Assembly (NCBI GenBank): GCA_946480715.1
Contig: CAMLKK010000021.1
Location: 1 to 53,215 of the forward strand
DNA: 53,215 nucleotides
Direction: 5' to 3'
Origin: an uncultured Bacteriovorax sp.
Lineage (GTDB): Bacteria > Bdellovibrionota > Bacteriovoracia > Bacteriovoracales > Bacteriovoracaceae
In this document: positions 33,306 through 42,679 of the stretch, in pieces
Position numbering within the stretch: the stretch's first letter is position 1
Layout: each line of letters begins with the position of its first letter
The notes under the pieces: model-generated
What the model saw: only the letters and a program-made list of their open reading frames with translations
Database searches by the model: none
Told to the model about the DNA's origin: nothing
Made by a program: the position numbers and the translations under genes

Positions 33306-36251
33306 TTAAGCAAATGCCATTGGATTTGTAAATTGGGCCTCTTCAGTCGATCCTTTAAGAGCAAGTGTTGAAACTTCACCTTGTGAGATAGTTTGTGAAA
33401 CTAAATCGAAGTACCCTGTTCCAACTTCACGTTGATGTTTGGTTGCAGTATATCCAAAAGATTCCGCACCAAATTCTTGTTCTTGTAAAGCAGAGTAGGC
33501 AGTCATTCCTTCAGACTTGTATCGATGAGCGAGTGAATACATAGAGTAGTTGAGTGAGTGAAATCCAGCGAGTGTCACAAACTGAAATTTGTATCCCATG
33601 GCCCCTAATTCTTTTTGAAAACGTGCAATGGTTTGTGCATCTAATTTCTTTTTCCAGTTAAATGATGGCGAACAATTGTAGGCCAGCATTTTATGTGGAA
33701 ATTTCGCACGAATGGCCTCGGCGAATTCTTTTGCTTCATCAAGATCAGGTGTTGATGTTTCACACCAGATAAGATCAGCGTAAGGCGCATAGGCCAGACC
33801 TCTTGCGATCGCAATTTCCAATCCATTTTTAATTCTGAAAAATCCTTCGGGAGTTCTTTCTCCTGTGAGGAAACGATGATCGCGCGGATCCACATCACTG
33901 GTGAGCAGAGTCGCTGCCTGCGCATCAGTTCTCGCAATAAGCAGAGTTGGAACATCCATCACATCCGCTGCAAGTCTTGCCGCTGAAAGTTTTTTGATAA
34001 ATTCAGATGTCGGCACTAATACTTTACCACCTAGGTGTCCGCATTTTTTTTCACTGGCAAGCTGATCTTCAAAATGAACTCCGGCCGCTCCTGCAGCAAT
34101 CATTTGTTTCATGAGTTCATAGGCGTTCAGAACACCACCAAATCCAGCTTCAGCGTCAGCAACTATAGGAGCGAGCCAGTCGCGAGTAATGTGCCCCTCG
34201 GCACTTTCAACTTGATCTGCTCGAATTAATGCCTGATTTATTTTTTTGACAACATTAGGAACACTGTCTGAAGGATACAAACTTTGATCTGGATACATTT
34301 CACCAGCTAAGTTAGCATCCGCAGCCACTTGCCAGCCAGAGAGATAGATGGCCTTAAGTCCAGCTCTCACTTGTTGAACAGCTTGATTACCCGTCATCGC
34401 ACCAAGAGCATTTATGAATGGTTCTTCTTTTAAAAGTTTCCATAAATTCTCAGCACCCAAACGAGCGATGGAATGTTCGATTTTATATGTGCCTCTTAAT
34501 TTTAAAACTTCTGCCGGAGAGTAATCTCTTTTGATTCCGTGCCAGCGCTCTTCCTGCATCCATCTGCTTTCCATTTTTTTGACTTCGTCCATAACATCTC
34601 CTTTATGTTTTATCTGCGATTTAGATTTTTGAGCGAGTGGGCTTGCTGTTGTTAAAAATGGTTCAAGTACATTGGATGTAAATAAAGCAATACCTTCAAG
34701 AGTTGCTTTTTTGAGAATGTTGATCTCAAGAACTTTTTGTTCTTCACTCAAAGAATGATCGTTTAAAATATTCACAAGAAAAATTTCTTGTTCTTTTTCA
34801 AATGTCCTTTTGATCAGCGAATCATCAACTTTTTCATTGGAGTCGAGAACTATTTCGTAATGCCTCCATTGCCAGACTTGCGCACGCGAAATCTCCAGAG
34901 TCGCGAGGTCTTCCATCAAATTATTGTGAGCGACACAACCCAACCCCTTTTCCATACCAATGAGATAAACAATTGCCACCTGAACATTTGTTTTTAAGCC
35001 TTCAATGGTGCGCGGCCCTCCACCTTCCATAATGAGATTTGGATGTTCTGGGAAATTTTCATCAATGAATGAAAGTTGGTTTTGTTTGGGAAAACATTTA
35101 AGCGCTGGACCAATAAAATACGGGTGGGACACCCAACATCCGTCATGACCTAATTCGAATTCACGCGATTTATCTTCCATGACTTTTTTCGTCTGGACAC
35201 CTCTGGTTTCGGCATCTTTCCCTGGAGTGAAGGCCGCCATCCCGCCGATGGCGAATGCTCCACGACGGTGGCAGACATTAACCAATTTTTTGGCATAGTT
35301 TTCCATCCAGAATTTTTTCATGGTGATTTCACTTCTGTCTGAACAAATGCGAGAAGGATGATTTTTTAGAGTTTTTATGTCTGAGAAAATTTTATCCCAA
35401 CGTCCAACGTTCATTCCGACAGCGTGATCTTTTAATTCGAAAAGAATCTCTTCCATGTTAAAGGCAGCTGGAAGAGTTTCTATAAGAAAAGTTGCTCGCA
35501 GAGTTCCTCTTTCAAATCCTAATTCATCCTGAAGAAAACAAAATAAATCATTCCACCACCAGGCTTCCATTGGATATTCGATTTTCGGTATATAGTACTT
35601 AGGAGTTTTGCCTGAAGCGATTAATGTTTTGGCCGTATGATAGAAGCATGTCGCGAGATCGAGGAGTCCAGCGGAAACATACTGACCATCAACTTTCATA
35701 TTCGATTCTTGTAAATGGAGACCGCGTACACGAACCATTAAACCGGCCATGTCCTTAGGATCAAGCTTATAAGTTTTATTCGAATCATCTTTGGTATATG
35801 AGAGATCGCCTTTGGCCGCACCAATAACATTGTAGTAGCCATCAAGAACGTTCTCCCAAAGAGGACGCATGGAATCTTCAAAATCGAGCATGGCCATATC
35901 GGCACGGACTCCATCAGAGTTTCTGGAGAGCATATTGATGACCATTTTTGTATCATTCACAGGCCCTGTGATCTCAACTCGTCTCATCTGAAGATCTTGC
36001 GGAATAGGAGCAACTTTCCAATTTTTATCAGTCGATTCTGAACGTAGAATTTCTGTTCTGGGAATCGAGCCTTGATCATAAGATTCTTGTCTTAATCTTC
36101 TCACGGCCAGAAGTTGATTTCTTCTAATTTCCAGTTTGCGGTGAAGATTGGCGATGAGATCAAGAAGTCGAGGCTCGAATATTTTTTTTGATTTATCACT
36201 TATAGCACCTTCCGAAATTTCAATAGCATTATTTAATTTTTGATAGCTCAT
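33306..36251 (-). CDS. aceB/aceA: Bifunctional malate synthase-isocitrate lyase fusion
   Basis: The 981-residue polypeptide joins both glyoxylate-shunt enzymes. Residues about 1-540 are malate synthase [13 protein letters not shown] (275-286) is the family signature, with Lys287 where Tyr is usual. A 13-residue linker follows. Residues 554-981 are a full isocitrate lyase with KKCGHLGGK and catalytic Cys737, plus [11 protein letters not shown] and CSPSFNWKK. Isocitrate is split to succinate and glyoxylate, then glyoxylate plus acetyl-CoA gives malate, so the product could be channelled. AGGAGA precedes the ATG at 36251. Inside the gene AAAGGAG (34598-34604) stands 5 nt before an in-frame ATG (34592) that would give a 428-residue stand-alone lyase. 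It is divergent from a RamB/ScfR-type regulator. Confidence 0.95.
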   Translation of the reverse strand: MSYQKLNNAIEISEGAISDKSKKIFEPRLLDLIANLHRKLEIRRNQLLAVRRLRQESYDQGSIPRTEILRSESTDKNWKVAPIPQDLQMRRVEITGPVNDTKMVINMLSRNSDGVRADMAMLDFEDSMRPLWENVLDGYYNVIGAAKGDLSYTKDDSNKTYKLDPKDMAGLMVRVRGLHLQESNMKVDGQYVSAGLLDLATCFYHTAKTLIASGKTPKYYIPKIEYPMEAWWWNDLFCFLQDELGFERGTLRATFLIETLPAAFNMEEILFELKDHAVGMNVGRWDKIFSDIKTLKNHPSRICSDRSEITMKKFWMENYAKKLVNVCHRRGAFAIGGMAAFTPGKDAETRGVQTKKVMEDKSREFELGHDGCWVSHPYFIGPALKCFPKQNQLSFIDENFPEHPNLIMEGGGPRTIEGLKTNVQVAIVYLIGMEKGLGCVAHNNLMEDLATLEISRAQVWQWRHYEIVLDSNEKVDDSLIKRTFEKEQEIFLVNILNDHSLSEEQKVLEINILKKATLEGIALFTSNVLEPFLTTASPLAQKSKSQIKHKGDVMDEVKKMESRWMQEERWHGIKRDYSPAEVLKLRGTYKIEHSIARLGAENLWKLLKEEPFINALGAMTGNQAVQQVRAGLKAIYLSGWQVAADANLAGEMYPDQSLYPSDSVPNVVKKINQALIRADQVESAEGHITRDWLAPIVADAEAGFGGVLNAYELMKQMIAAGAAGVHFEDQLASEKKCGHLGGKVLVPTSEFIKKLSAARLAADVMDVPTLLIARTDAQAATLLTSDVDPRDHRFLTGERTPEGFFRIKNGLEIAIARGLAYAPYADLIWCETSTPDLDEAKEFAEAIRAKFPHKMLAYNCSPSFNWKKKLDAQTIARFQKELGAMGYKFQFVTLAGFHSLNYSMYSLAHRYKSEGMTAYSALQEQEFGAESFGYTATKHQREVGTGYFDLVSQTISQGEVSTLALKGSTEEAQFTNPMAFA
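34590..34604 (-). promoter_or_regulatory. Internal ribosome binding site and ATG at the fusion junction
   Basis: On the minus strand AAAGGAG, a 5-nt spacer and ATG, in frame with the fusion (residue 554). This is as good as any start in the window. In another frame a TAA overlaps the start of the AAAGGAG, as expected for a former aceB stop followed by aceA. Confidence 0.7.
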
Positions 36252-36342
36252 GTTATTTCTCCTAATAGTGTTGATTGTGTGTCATGACTTTGTTGAATCA
36301 AAACCCGTTTTTAAATCAATCACTAGCGGATTAAGATTGAAA

Positions 36343-36372
36343 GCGAATTTTCGCTAAAATTTTTCTTTCGCT
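36343..36372. promoter_or_regulatory. Candidate operator sites for the RamB/ScfR-type regulator
   Basis: A palindrome AGCGAA-TT-TTCGCT (36343-36356) is followed by another TTTCGCT (36366-36372) in direct orientation to the right arm (TTTCGCT at 36350-36356). They lie in the divergent promoter region, just upstream of the regulator's own -35. Confidence 0.4.
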
Positions 36373-36379
36373 CCTGTGC

Positions 36380-36408
36380 TAGACACGTTCTCTTGACGGC
36401 GTTATATA
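36380..36408 (+). promoter_or_regulatory. Predicted promoter of the RamB/ScfR-type regulator
   Basis: -35 TAGACA (36380-36385), 17-nt spacer, -10 TATATA (36403-36408). The -10 ends 6 nt before the ATG at 36415 and no ribosome site exists, so the message is predicted to be leaderless. Confidence 0.6.
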
Positions 36409-36414
36409 AAAAAA

Positions 36415-37854
36415 ATGCTGAAGAAAAAAAATGTTCTCAAATTTATTCTTGGCCTTAAAATTCGACAACTGCGCGCGCGCAAAAAAATATCTTTAAAAGA
36501 TCTCGCTGACCGCACTGCACTTTCATCTTCATATTTAAATGAAATCGAAAACGGTAAAAAATATCCCAAAGTAGAGAAATTAGCAGGCATCGCTGAGGCG
36601 CTTGAAATCCCTTTTGAAGAGCTTATATCATTCAAGACGGGGAGAAACCTCCATCCTCTTTTAACTTTTTTAGAAGGAGATATGGTTGGAAAAGTACCAT
36701 TGGATATTCTTGGACTGTATGAGTCTGACGTCGTTGAGCTGATGGGAAAAGATCCTGAGAAGTTTGCATCATTTGTGCTCACTGTTTTGCAACTATCTCG
36801 ATCATTTAATATGAAGCTAGACGATCTCTATCGTGCTTCATTGCGCTCTTATATCGAGTTAAATGACAACTACTTTCCGGAAATTGAGCGGCTAGCAAAA
36901 AAATATAGAGCGGAGTTTTTTCAAGATTCGATGTCTCCTGAAATATTAGAGAGACACTTGCGAGATAAATTTAATGTCCAGGTTGATTATGATCAAATTA
37001 TTAATTCGAGTTTCAAAGATCAGATTCATTTCTATTTCAATAGTGATTCGAAGAAACTCTTTTTAAACGCTCGTCTTCAGCACGAACAAAGAAAATTCTA
37101 TCTGGCCAAAATTTTGGGTCAATGTCTGTTGAAAATTGAATTGCAAACAACAAATGGATTTACTGAAAAAGTCATGGATTTTAAATCCAGCTATTTTTCC
37201 AATGCTCTTCTTGTTGATGAAAAAGAAATTACTAAAGATGTCAAAGCGATGTTCAGCTCAGCTCAATTTGCTGGAGCAAACGTCCTCGAAAGCATTAAAA
37301 GATTCGATGTTACACCTGAACTTTATTTCCACCGGTTGACTCAAATACTACCTACTCATCTAAAAGCATTCGAAATATTCTTTTTGGCCATGTCACAGGA
37401 AGATTCTCAGGCCCCAGTCGTGATGAATAAGGAACTGCATCTTTCCCAACTTCATCGTCCCCATGGAGTGCGAATGAATGAAACATATTGCAAGAGATGG
37501 GTTGCTGTCAGAAGTATTGAGGGACTTAAATTGAAAGCAACAGATGATGAGCATGTGAGTGCTCAAATCTCACAGCTGAGTGATGAAATTGAATACTTTT
37601 CTTTGTCGCTTGCAAAACGTTCGAGGTTCAAATCAGAAAAAATACAATCATATACGATTGGTTTTCTTATTAATAATGAACTCAAAAAAACACTGAAGTT
37701 TCTTAATGAGCGCAGTTTACCTAAATTGAAGATTGGTCAAACATGTGAGAGATGTTCAATTACAACTTGCGCGGAAAGAGCTGCTCCACCAGTTATTTAT
37801 GATTTTCAAAAAATGCATCAGGATAAAGAATACTTTCTTTCTGAACTTCAATAG
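36415..37854 (+). CDS. RamB/ScfR-family transcriptional regulator of acetate/short-chain fatty acid metabolism
   Basis: The 479-residue protein has an N-terminal XRE helix-turn-helix (about 13-67: LKDLADRTALSSSYLNEIE). A middle region of the ImmA/IrrE-like DUF955 type contains HEQRKFYLAKILGQ. The C-terminal Cys cluster C444-ERC447-SITTC452 is followed by AERAAPP, as in RamB, PrpR/ScfR regulators. The length equals that of RamB (about 474), which controls aceA and aceB in corynebacteria. Divergent placement from the glyoxylate-shunt gene makes it its probable regulator. Ligand binding (acyl-CoA, possibly with a metal at the Cys cluster) is known for relatives only. Confidence 0.85.
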   Translation: MLKKKNVLKFILGLKIRQLRARKKISLKDLADRTALSSSYLNEIENGKKYPKVEKLAGIAEALEIPFEELISFKTGRNLHPLLTFLEGDMVGKVPLDILGLYESDVVELMGKDPEKFASFVLTVLQLSRSFNMKLDDLYRASLRSYIELNDNYFPEIERLAKKYRAEFFQDSMSPEILERHLRDKFNVQVDYDQIINSSFKDQIHFYFNSDSKKLFLNARLQHEQRKFYLAKILGQCLLKIELQTTNGFTEKVMDFKSSYFSNALLVDEKEITKDVKAMFSSAQFAGANVLESIKRFDVTPELYFHRLTQILPTHLKAFEIFFLAMSQEDSQAPVVMNKELHLSQLHRPHGVRMNETYCKRWVAVRSIEGLKLKATDDEHVSAQISQLSDEIEYFSLSLAKRSRFKSEKIQSYTIGFLINNELKKTLKFLNERSLPKLKIGQTCERCSITTCAERAAPPVIYDFQKMHQDKEYFLSELQ

Positions 37855-37857
37855 AAA

Positions 37858-37879
37858 AGGCCACACCGAAATGTGGCCT
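37858..37879. terminator. Hairpin between convergent genes
   Basis: Eight-bp stem AGGCCACA/TGTGGCCT with loop CCGAAA. On the minus strand it is followed by TTTTC, so it mainly terminates the envelope operon, and also shields the regulator gene. Confidence 0.75.
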
Positions 37880-37889
37880 GGATAATATT

Positions 37890-38816
37890 TTAGAAAAGTC
37901 TCATGTTAATTTCAGTGAATCCACCGATAAACTCATTTTTGAGTATGTTGATAGATTCATTTAGAGCATCTTGTAATTCAGTACTAAAATTCGATAAGTT
38001 TTGTTCGAACTTCGAATCTACTAAATCACTCTCTTTATCTGAAATTGGCAGTGCTGCTCCGGTTATTGTTCCTAACCCAGCACCCAGTGCTAAATAAGTG
38101 AGGGGATCCAGATGTTTTGCTGATTCAACAGCATCATGTGCTTTAGTTCTGACTGAATCTGCTGCATCACTCATTCTAGATTTGGCATGTGCAACACCTT
38201 CGCGCACATTTTCTTGAACATTTTCGAATTTTGATCCAACTCTTTCTTTCACATCTTGAAATTTACTTTGAACGTTTTCTCTTACTCCACCAGCTCGAGA
38301 TGTCTCAAGATCTAAACCTTCACCAAATCCCATGCTGTATTCTTCGCTCGTCGTAGTTGCACTTCCGACCTTAGCGGCCATACGTTCTTTAACATCATTC
38401 ACGCGGTCTTTTGCATGACTGAACTTATCTTGAACCGAGTGAATCTTATCCTGAACATTATGTAATGTACCTTGCGCAGAATGAACGGCAGAACCAACTT
38501 TATCAGTCACAACATGTGCCTTTTCACGAGCGTAACTTTCATAACTGCGATGGTTTTCATCTTCCATCAGAAGTAGAGTTCCGAGTGTAAGTAAACTTGT
38601 ACCAACTGGGTTTGCTTTTAGATGTTCAAATGTATCAGCTGGACTTCGTCCACTTCGATAAAAAATGGCATCATCGACGAGCTGACCTGGTGTCATTCTT
38701 TGCTTGATTTCTTCAAAGTCTTGTTTAACTTTTTTGATATCAGCAATGACCTGCTGTTTTAATTCCTCAGTTGATTTTCTGTCAGTATTTCTATCAGTGG
38801 TGTAATTTGAATTCAT
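37890..38816 (-). CDS. DUF3618-like envelope protein with amphipathic repeats
   Basis: The 308-residue protein has an N-terminal KSTEELKQQVIADIKKVKQD segment like DUF3618. A long middle (about 100-225) has 11-residue-type amphipathic repeats (VQDKIHSVQDKFSHAKDRV, FQDVKERVGSKFENVQENV), reminiscent of apolipophorin/LEA proteins. A Gly-rich hydrophobic segment (LTYLALGAGLGTITGAALP) follows. AAGGAG is 8 nt before the ATG, inside the end of the previous gene, and the two genes overlap by 23 nt. It is the last gene of a three-gene operon, probably for stress-related membrane binding. Confidence 0.7.
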   Translation of the reverse strand: MNSNYTTDRNTDRKSTEELKQQVIADIKKVKQDFEEIKQRMTPGQLVDDAIFYRSGRSPADTFEHLKANPVGTSLLTLGTLLLMEDENHRSYESYAREKAHVVTDKVGSAVHSAQGTLHNVQDKIHSVQDKFSHAKDRVNDVKERMAAKVGSATTTSEEYSMGFGEGLDLETSRAGGVRENVQSKFQDVKERVGSKFENVQENVREGVAHAKSRMSDAADSVRTKAHDAVESAKHLDPLTYLALGAGLGTITGAALPISDKESDLVDSKFEQNLSNFSTELQDALNESINILKNEFIGGFTEINMRLF

Positions 38817-39258
38817 TGATTCGCTCCTTGAACGATGTTTTTATTTCTCCAAGTGTTTCCAAAGATTGTCTTGGTTTAATTTTGTCTGCATCTAATTTAG
38901 AAAGCGCAGCTCTCACCATGACATAACCGACGATGAGGAAAGCAGCTGTGACCAGAGCAGAAGCGGACCAAACAGGTATCACTCTGGATAATAGAAAGAT
39001 CGCTGTCATAGCAAGGGTAATGACTCCTACAAAGAGGAGGGCCCCTCCAATAACAACTGAGACACCGGCAGTTTTTACTTCACCAATTTTTTCACCCAGC
39101 TCTTGTTTAATGAGCATGCTTTCTTTTGCAAAGAGGTGAGACATGTCGCTGTAGAGTCTTTCGAACATATGCGACCATGAATCATGTTCGTGCTCATTCA
39201 ATCGCATTTGCCCATCAGGATATCTCGTCCGTGTAAAATCTAAATTATTATTCTCCAT
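38794..39258 (-). CDS. Phage-holin superfamily III / DUF1469-type membrane protein
   Basis: The 154-residue protein has a cytoplasmic N-terminal helix (LYSDMSHLFAKESMLIKQEL), two membrane helices (about 64-90 and 97-117, VVIGGALLFVGVITLAM) and a charged C-terminal helix. This is the DUF1469 (holin-X) pattern, commonly found beside DUF3618 genes in stress-induced clusters rather than in phages. AAGGAG precedes the ATG. No phage gene is near, so lysis is not implied. Confidence 0.8.
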   Translation of the reverse strand: MENNNLDFTRTRYPDGQMRLNEHEHDSWSHMFERLYSDMSHLFAKESMLIKQELGEKIGEVKTAGVSVVIGGALLFVGVITLAMTAIFLLSRVIPVWSASALVTAAFLIVGYVMVRAALSKLDADKIKPRQSLETLGEIKTSFKERINEFKLHH

Positions 39259-39272
39259 AACTCACTCCTTGA

Positions 39273-39797
39273 TTAATGCTGAAGCGTGCTCTGCATCGAC
39301 ATGTTGGACATTGAAGATGTAGATGCTGTAGATCTCGCTTTAATTCTTCCGATATGTCTTCCTAGTCGACCAAAGACGAGTCCTGCTACATATGAAGTAG
39401 CAAACATGAGTCCTGGTTTGTCGCGAGCTTGTTCTTCCAGATAATTTAATAGGTCTCGTGGATTATCAGTACTCAATTTATCTCTGGCACCGTTAAACCA
39501 ATTATTGGCGTCTCTGAACCATCCTTCTACAACTTTTTCAGCTTCAACTGATGATGGCTGGCCTTGAGTGTTTAAAGCATTGCAGGCCCCTTGAAGTCCT
39601 TTATCAAGAGCTGACATGTAAGGGTTGATCTGATCCTTATACTTGTGAAGCAAATCTACTAATGGCGCGAGACTTTTTTTCCCGTACTGCTTTAGTTTTG
39701 TTTTCGCAATTGGACTTCCTTCAGATTTTTGCTTGAGGGGCGAAGTACCCTGAGAAGTATTTTGGTTTGTATCGGATGAATTGGAATTATTAATCAT
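39273..39797 (-). CDS. Hypothetical protein, first gene of the envelope operon
   Basis: The 174-residue protein starts with a Ser/Asn/Gln-rich disordered tail. A helical domain (about 40-130, WFRDANNWFNGARDKL) follows, then one short hydrophobic segment (LMFATSYVAGLVFGRLG) and a Ser/Met-rich end. This resembles the Gly/Ala hydrophobic anchor of ElaB/YgaM-like proteins, with low certainty. GGAGG precedes the ATG. It is 14 nt upstream of the DUF1469 gene. Confidence 0.6.
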   Translation of the reverse strand: MINNSNSSDTNQNTSQGTSPLKQKSEGSPIAKTKLKQYGKKSLAPLVDLLHKYKDQINPYMSALDKGLQGACNALNTQGQPSSVEAEKVVEGWFRDANNWFNGARDKLSTDNPRDLLNYLEEQARDKPGLMFATSYVAGLVFGRLGRHIGRIKARSTASTSSMSNMSMQSTLQH

Positions 39798-39864
39798 TTA
39801 TATCCTCCGGTTAATCATGCATTTATAAAATGCAAGTGTAATACCGCAGGATTTATTCACCCTT

Positions 39865-41043
39865 TCAAGACTGTCTTTGTTGTTTTTTTTGAATGTGGAT
39901 TAAAGTGAATCCACCTAGTGAGAGAGCAGCACATGTGAGAGCCCACCCGTCGAGAAAATGTTGACCGATGAGGTATCCGCCAATCATCGGGGCCATAACT
40001 TGGGCCATTGATTGGAGCGATTGAGCAACTCCAAGAACAGCTCCTTGTTGATCACGACTAACATGTTTAGTGATTTGACTTGTTAAACTAGGACGAAGAA
40101 TACAACTACCGAATGAACTAATAGTTATCGCCGTTAAAAGAAAAGGAAGTGTGAGTGTTTCACCTATAATAAAGTATCCAATCGCCATCGAAAGAAAGCC
40201 CATGATGACGAGATTACTCTCGCCAAACTTTGTCGAAAGTTTTCTTAAAAAACCCATTTGAACAATTAAGCTGACTGTTCCCATGAAAGTAAAAACGTAA
40301 CCGACTTCTTTTATTCCAAATGCTTTTCCGTCGAATTGAAAACGCTCACCAAGAAACATAGCAAATCCTGACATAAAAAATGCAAAAGCAAAAATGAAGA
40401 CGAAAAACTGAACGAGATAAGGAGCAACTTCTTTTTTACGTAAAAATTTTAAAATATTCTTTGCTGCTAATTTTTGTCCTGGCTCAGTGGCCTTATGAAT
40501 TTCCGTGTTAGGAAGAATGGTCAGTGTGGCCATAAAACTTGTGAATGAAAGAAAGGCAGCTAGATAAATAGGCGCGTGAGGTCCGTAATCAGATAGAAAG
40601 CCTGCGAGAGCTGGACCAATCATAAAACCTAGGCTGAATGCTGAACCAAGCATACCAAAGGCCTGGGTGCGATCTTTCGGTTCAGTAACGTCGGCAATGT
40701 AGGCCTGAGCAACAGAAATATTACCTGCCGTAATTCCGTCAATAATTCTCGCAAGAAAAACCCAGAAAAGATTATTTGAAAGGGCCAGCATGATGAAACC
40801 GATACATGTTCCAATTTGACTGAGAACTAAAATTTTTTTGCGTCCAACTTTATCGCTGGCCTGTCCTAAAATTGGACCAGAGATAAACTGGCAAAGCCCA
40901 TAAACAGAAACAAGCAATCCAATGACAAACGGTGAAGCACCTAGCGATTCTGAATAAAAAGGTAGTAGCGGAAGGATGATCGTCATTCCTAATACATCAA
41001 TGAGGACAATGAGAAAAAGAGGTATGAGCGGAGAACGTTTCAT
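39865..41043 (-). CDS. MFS transporter, TetA/drug-exporter type
   Basis: The 392-residue, 12-helix major facilitator has motif A as GQASDKVGRKKIL (about 60-72), the first-helix DVLGMTIILPLLPFY and antiporter motif C-like GMLGSAFSLGFMIGPALAG. These place it near the TetA/Bcr-type drug:proton antiporters. The substrate is not predictable. AAGGTGA precedes the ATG. It is divergent from the phospholipase D-type genes. Confidence 0.9.
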   Translation of the reverse strand: MKRSPLIPLFLIVLIDVLGMTIILPLLPFYSESLGASPFVIGLLVSVYGLCQFISGPILGQASDKVGRKKILVLSQIGTCIGFIMLALSNNLFWVFLARIIDGITAGNISVAQAYIADVTEPKDRTQAFGMLGSAFSLGFMIGPALAGFLSDYGPHAPIYLAAFLSFTSFMATLTILPNTEIHKATEPGQKLAAKNILKFLRKKEVAPYLVQFFVFIFAFAFFMSGFAMFLGERFQFDGKAFGIKEVGYVFTFMGTVSLIVQMGFLRKLSTKFGESNLVIMGFLSMAIGYFIIGETLTLPFLLTAITISSFGSCILRPSLTSQITKHVSRDQQGAVLGVAQSLQSMAQVMAPMIGGYLIGQHFLDGWALTCAALSLGGFTLIHIQKKQQRQS

Positions 41044-41182
41044 GCGAATTCACCTTATTTCTAAACAACAGGGAAGATATTACTCCTTTTAAAACCAAAA
41101 GTGATTCATTTTTACCTCATACCCCATAATTCATCTTCGTGAGAGAATTGGTAAGTATTGTTTATTTACAGCGGAGAAAACA

Positions 41183-42679
41183 ATGATTATTCAATTAAAA
41201 AAGTCAACAATAGTGCTCACTGCGGCCTTGCTTGCAGGATGTGCACATCAGGCCCCTACTCCAGAGGTAGTGCGTACAGTTGCTGAGACATCTGTATCGC
41301 CAGACGCTCTGTTTTCTCCCCATGAAGGTTCGGTGGCCTTTGATCGTCTTTATGATCTCATTTCAAGCGCAAAAAGTTATGCTCACATTACAGTTTATAG
41401 CTGGAGTGATGGAGACCTGGATAAAGCGATTGAAAGAGCACTTTCAAACAAAGCAAAAGTTCGCGTGGTGCTTCACCCTGATTTAAAAGATTCAGCAAAA
41501 GTTCTCAATGTTGTACCGAAGTTAGAAGCGATGGGAGCGGAATTTAAAATTGCCCCGCTTAACATGCATGAAAAGTTCACACTTATTGATGATGAACTTG
41601 TTGTTAATACATCGGCCAATTTCTCTAATGGAGCGAAAACAAAATATAGCGAGAACATGATTTTTCACGAACTCTCAAAAGACAACAGTGAAGCGACCAA
41701 ATCGCTGATCAAGGATTTCAAACGCGAATTTGTTATTCTATGGAATACATCCAAAGATATCATTACCAACGGCGAAGAGATTGCTGGCCGCTTGAACGAT
41801 GCTGCTCTTAACGAGAACAAAGCATCGGTGAGTGATATGACTTTACTTTCCAGCTCTCAAAATTGGTCTCTCGCTGAAAACAAACCAGGTACGGCCAATT
41901 ACAAAATTGGAAAATATTATTCACTCAAAAAAAGAACATATAGCGGTTCAACTGAACAAACATGGGTTGTGAGAGATGCACTTATCACGGCCATTAATCA
42001 AGCGACAAAAAGCATCTATCTATCACTGAACCATTTCAATATTCGTGAAGTTTCAGATGCTCTTGTTGAAGCCGTTAAGAGAGGAGTTGATGTTCGTCTA
42101 GCGGTTGATAATCAAGAATACAAATCGAAACCGAATGATTTAGAAATGACTCCGCAATTTGTTGCAGATTGGAAAGCTATCAAGGGCAATGTCCAACCAC
42201 CGGTGCGAGTAAAATATTATTCACATGAACCTTCACCTCGTTCATGGTTATTAAACCACCACAAATTTATTCTTGTTGATTACGAAGTTCCAGCTAAAAC
42301 AATTCTGCTTTCAGGATCGTATAATCTGTCTAGAACGGCGGAACAAAACCAATTTGATAACATCGTTGTCTATAAAACACCTAAGTACAAATCACTTTAC
42401 CAAAGTTTTTATAAAGAATTTTTGAATCAATGGGATTGGAATAGAACAAAAGACGGTCCAAAACCAGGAATGACGGAGCAATTTTTTGAAACAAAAAATA
42501 ACTCTTATCCGGTTCACGTAAGTGAAGCCGTATCACTCACTTGGGCAGAGGTTATGAGTCTCAGAGCTGAAGTTAATAAAAAAGCACCTGGAATCTTCAG
42601 TGGTTTAACGAAAAATAGAGATTGTCTGTACTATGATCCAGCGAAAAAACAATACTGGGCATGTCCAAACGGAAAATAA
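41183..42679 (+). CDS. Phospholipase D-family lipoprotein (two HKD motifs)
   Basis: The signal sequence ends in lipobox LLAGC (about Cys20). Two catalytic motifs are intact: H129-E-K131-FTLI-D136 and H359-H-K361-FILV-D366, each followed by the strand with Ser/Asn typical of PLDs (NTSANFSNGA, SGSYNLSRTA). PLD-family enzymes act on phospholipids or, as in Nuc-like members, on DNA. The substrate is unknown. Lipidation would tether it to a membrane facing the periplasm or exterior. GGAG precedes the ATG. Its TAA is directly followed by the ATG of the next gene, so the two are coupled. Confidence 0.9.
   Translation: MIIQLKKSTIVLTAALLAGCAHQAPTPEVVRTVAETSVSPDALFSPHEGSVAFDRLYDLISSAKSYAHITVYSWSDGDLDKAIERALSNKAKVRVVLHPDLKDSAKVLNVVPKLEAMGAEFKIAPLNMHEKFTLIDDELVVNTSANFSNGAKTKYSENMIFHELSKDNSEATKSLIKDFKREFVILWNTSKDIITNGEEIAGRLNDAALNENKASVSDMTLLSSSQNWSLAENKPGTANYKIGKYYSLKKRTYSGSTEQTWVVRDALITAINQATKSIYLSLNHFNIREVSDALVEAVKRGVDVRLAVDNQEYKSKPNDLEMTPQFVADWKAIKGNVQPPVRVKYYSHEPSPRSWLLNHHKFILVDYEVPAKTILLSGSYNLSRTAEQNQFDNIVVYKTPKYKSLYQSFYKEFLNQWDWNRTKDGPKPGMTEQFFETKNNSYPVHVSEAVSLTWAEVMSLRAEVNKKAPGIFSGLTKNRDCLYYDPAKKQYWACPNGK

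Noticed and set aside
33306..36251. Treating the glyoxylate gene as two separate genes
   Set aside because: The reading frame is open through the junction as given; the internal start is reported as a finding instead.
38794..39258. Holin-like protein as a sign of a prophage or lysis cassette
   Set aside because: No phage structural, integrase or endolysin genes are nearby; the DUF1469-type pattern with a DUF3618-like neighbour fits an envelope/stress operon.
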